Origin: Gammaproteobacteria bacterium
GTDB taxonomy: Bacteria > Pseudomonadota > Gammaproteobacteria > UBA1113
Length of the DNA: 14,088 nt
Direction of reading: 5' to 3'
Assembly: GCA_019752835.1 (NCBI GenBank)
Contig: JAIELR010000191.1
Coordinates: 1 to 14,088, forward strand
The first letter of the stretch is position 1. Each line of letters starts with the position of its first letter. Positions 12,655 to 14,088 of the stretch are shown piece after piece. A program made the translations under genes and the position numbers. The notes beneath the pieces are model-generated. The model was not told the origin of the DNA, ran no database searches, and saw nothing but the letters and a program-made list of their open reading frames with translations.

Positions 12655-13656
12655 CCCACCCAAACTTGACAGTCCAAACGATGCTTTGATTTTCGCCACA
12701 CTGCGGGTAAGTTTTTGGATAAAAGAAAGCGGGAGTTTATAATCGATTTCATAAATATCTTTATTTTGACTTGCATTTAATAAGTAATCGTCTGACGTAC
12801 CTATTTTATCAATTAACTTTAACTCGATGGCATCTGTACCAAACCAAAATTCCCCAGTGGAAACAGCATTAATATCTAACTGTGGTCGATATTGTGTGAT
12901 AAATTGTTTGAAAAGTTGATGAATATTATCAATTTCTTCTTGTAGTTTATTCCGTGCCTTTGGAGTATTTTCACCAAAATAAGTTAGTGTTCGTTTATAT
13001 TCCCCGGCAGTAATTTGTTCAAAATCGATATGATTTTCTTTTAATAAACGATGAAAATTGGGCAGTTGAGCAACCACTCCGATAGAGCCAACAATAGCGA
13101 AGGGTGCCGCAATAATTTGATTGGCAACACTCGCCATTAAATATCCACCACTGGCAGCAACTTTATCAACAATGGCGATCAGTGGAATATTGCGTTCTCG
13201 CAGTCGTGCAAGCTGTGAGGCGCAAAGTCCATAAGCATGAACAACACCACCTGGGCTTTCAATGTTAACTAACACTTCATCATGAACTGTAGCGATACAG
13301 AGGATAGCGCTAATTTTTTCACGCAAACTTTCAGCTTCTGATGCATGCATATCACCCGAAAAATTTATATAAAATAGACGATTTTTTGTAATTTTGGAGG
13401 TTGATTTTTTCAGAATTTCAATTGCTTTTTTGCGTTTTTTCTTTTCAATTTTAAATTGATCAGCCGGTAGAATATCTTCTTGAAGTTCTTCTGTTAAGCT
13501 CTCATAATACTTATTTATATGCTTAACTATAATTCGATTATTGTTTTTATTTTTGTTTTTTGAAAGTGCAAATATCCCAACCAGGGTTATTAAAATAGCG
13601 GAAGCAAGCGTAATTGTTTTTAAAAGAAAAAAAACATAATTTAATAATAATGTCAT
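12640..13656 (-). CDS. sohB: Inner-membrane serine protease SohB (peptidase S49)
   Basis: At 338 residues this matches SohB, the short signal-peptide-peptidase-A relative. An N-terminal membrane anchor spans about 5-31, followed by a Lys/Glu-rich linker (33-90). The protease domain then shows LFYINFSGDMHASEAESLREKI (94-115), ESPGGVVHAYGL (133-144), DKVAASGGYLMA (164-175) with nucleophile Ser169, AAPFAIVGSIGVVAQLPNF (183-201), and TAGEYKRTLTYFGENTPKAR (216-235) with general base Lys221. The Ser/Lys dyad is therefore intact. GGAG lies 5 bases before the ATG on the minus strand. The protease domain is expected in the periplasm, with a role in membrane-protein or signal-peptide turnover. The 3' end overlaps the MFS gene, and an EAL-domain gene lies 65 bases upstream on the same strand. 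Confidence 0.95.
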   Translation of the reverse strand: MTLLLNYVFFLLKTITLASAILITLVGIFALSKNKNKNNNRIIVKHINKYYESLTEELQEDILPADQFKIEKKKRKKAIEILKKSTSKITKNRLFYINFSGDMHASEAESLREKISAILCIATVHDEVLVNIESPGGVVHAYGLCASQLARLRERNIPLIAIVDKVAASGGYLMASVANQIIAAPFAIVGSIGVVAQLPNFHRLLKENHIDFEQITAGEYKRTLTYFGENTPKARNKLQEEIDNIHQLFKQFITQYRPQLDINAVSTGEFWFGTDAIELKLIDKIGTSDDYLLNASQNKDIYEIDYKLPLSFIQKLTRSVAKIKASFGLSSLGGSPFI

Positions 13657-13721
13657 AAAAACTCCATATTGTGGTAAAAATTCAGTTTAGTAAATTAAAG
13701 CTCTCTACAAAGAGTAAAGTC

Positions 13722-14088
13722 TTATTTTTGCGGTTTATATTCCTTTAAAAATTTTTCCATATCTTTTGCAGGCAGCGGTAGACTGAACAAAAAACCTTGA
13801 ATTTGGTCGCAGTCATTGTCTTGAAAAAATTTTAATTGTAATGGTTCTTCAACTCCCTCAGCAATAACAATTAATTCAAGGCTGTGGGCTAAGGAAATAA
13901 TCGCTCTTATAATTGCGTTATCGTTAACATCTGTTGCGATATCATGCACAAAACTTTGATCAATTTTTAGCGTATCAATCGGAAATTTTTTGAGGTGAGA
14001 AAGCGATGAGTATCCTGCACCAAAATCATCAATTGAAATACCCACACCTATTTTATGTATCTGTATTAAGACGTCAGAAAGCTTTTCA
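13722..14088 (-). CDS. EAL-domain protein, C-terminal part (cyclic-di-GMP phosphodiesterase type)
   Basis: The frame is open to the window edge, so the N-terminus is missing; about 121 residues are visible. They form the last third of an EAL domain: GVGISIDDFGAGYSSLSHL with the two metal-binding Asp residues and loop 6, the KID strand LKIDQSFV with the catalytic Lys, AIIRAIISLAHSLELIVIAEGVEE with the downstream conserved Glu, and DQIQGFLFSLPLP near the end. The residues visible are those of a catalytically competent phosphodiesterase, though the EAL motif itself is outside the window, as are any GGDEF, PAS or sensor domains. An internal GTG at 14045 is not the true start. The gene ends 65 bases before sohB on the same strand, and co-transcription is possible. 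Confidence 0.93.
   Translation of the reverse strand, partial: EKLSDVLIQIHKIGVGISIDDFGAGYSSLSHLKKFPIDTLKIDQSFVHDIATDVNDNAIIRAIISLAHSLELIVIAEGVEEPLQLKFFQDNDCDQIQGFLFSLPLPAKDMEKFLKEYKPQK

Overview
The window is AT-rich DNA from a gammaproteobacterium, most likely a member of the Legionellales (Legionella, Coxiella and relatives). I infer this from three things. The codon and base use is AT-rich. A full-length SohB-type inner-membrane protease is present. The start of a 987-residue orphan protein carries a near-perfect tandem PmrA-type box (positions 6692-6711), the signature used in Legionella and Coxiella for Dot/Icm secretion genes and effectors. No rRNA, tRNA, CRISPR array or insertion sequence is visible. 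Taxonomy remains an inference.

Layout, left to right. Positions 1-293 hold a perfect 28-bp inverted repeat followed by an extended -10 element. Next come an AAA_14/DUF4143 ATPase (294-1439), a VOC/glyoxalase-fold protein (1492-1893) and a cyclase/kynurenine-formamidase-like hydrolase (1943-2632), all on the plus strand with short gaps. A repeat-bearing spacer leads to a HigBA-like toxin-antitoxin pair (2929-3619) with candidate palindromic operators. A 352-bp gap holds five tandem 10-bp repeats upstream of a perfect TATAAT and a RimJ/RimL-type GNAT acetyltransferase (3972-4616). A hairpin repeat precedes a GlcG/HbpS-family protein (4849-5286).

The central accessory block is a divergent pair of genes I cannot assign to a known family: a 365-aa protein on the minus strand (5283-6380) and a 987-aa protein on the plus strand (6825-9788), separated by a 444-bp regulatory region. 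That region has a PmrA-like box overlapping the -35 of an extended -10 promoter facing the large gene. On the other strand it has a hairpin with a U-tract that could terminate or attenuate transcription toward the smaller gene. Both proteins end in polar, Glu/Asp-containing C-termini resembling Dot/Icm translocation signals. My best reading is two candidate secreted effectors. This is the part of the window most worth following up.

The right side is more ordinary. A nitronate monooxygenase-like flavoprotein (10062-11264) overlaps a 14-TM DHA2-type MFS exporter (start chosen at 11245), forming a translationally coupled pair. The exporter ends in a 15-bp convergent overlap with sohB (12640-13656, minus). 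Upstream of sohB on the minus strand lies the C-terminal end of an EAL-domain c-di-GMP phosphodiesterase-type protein that runs off the window. The mixture of a TA module, repeats, small gene remnants and orphan genes suggests an accessory, recombination-prone neighbourhood.
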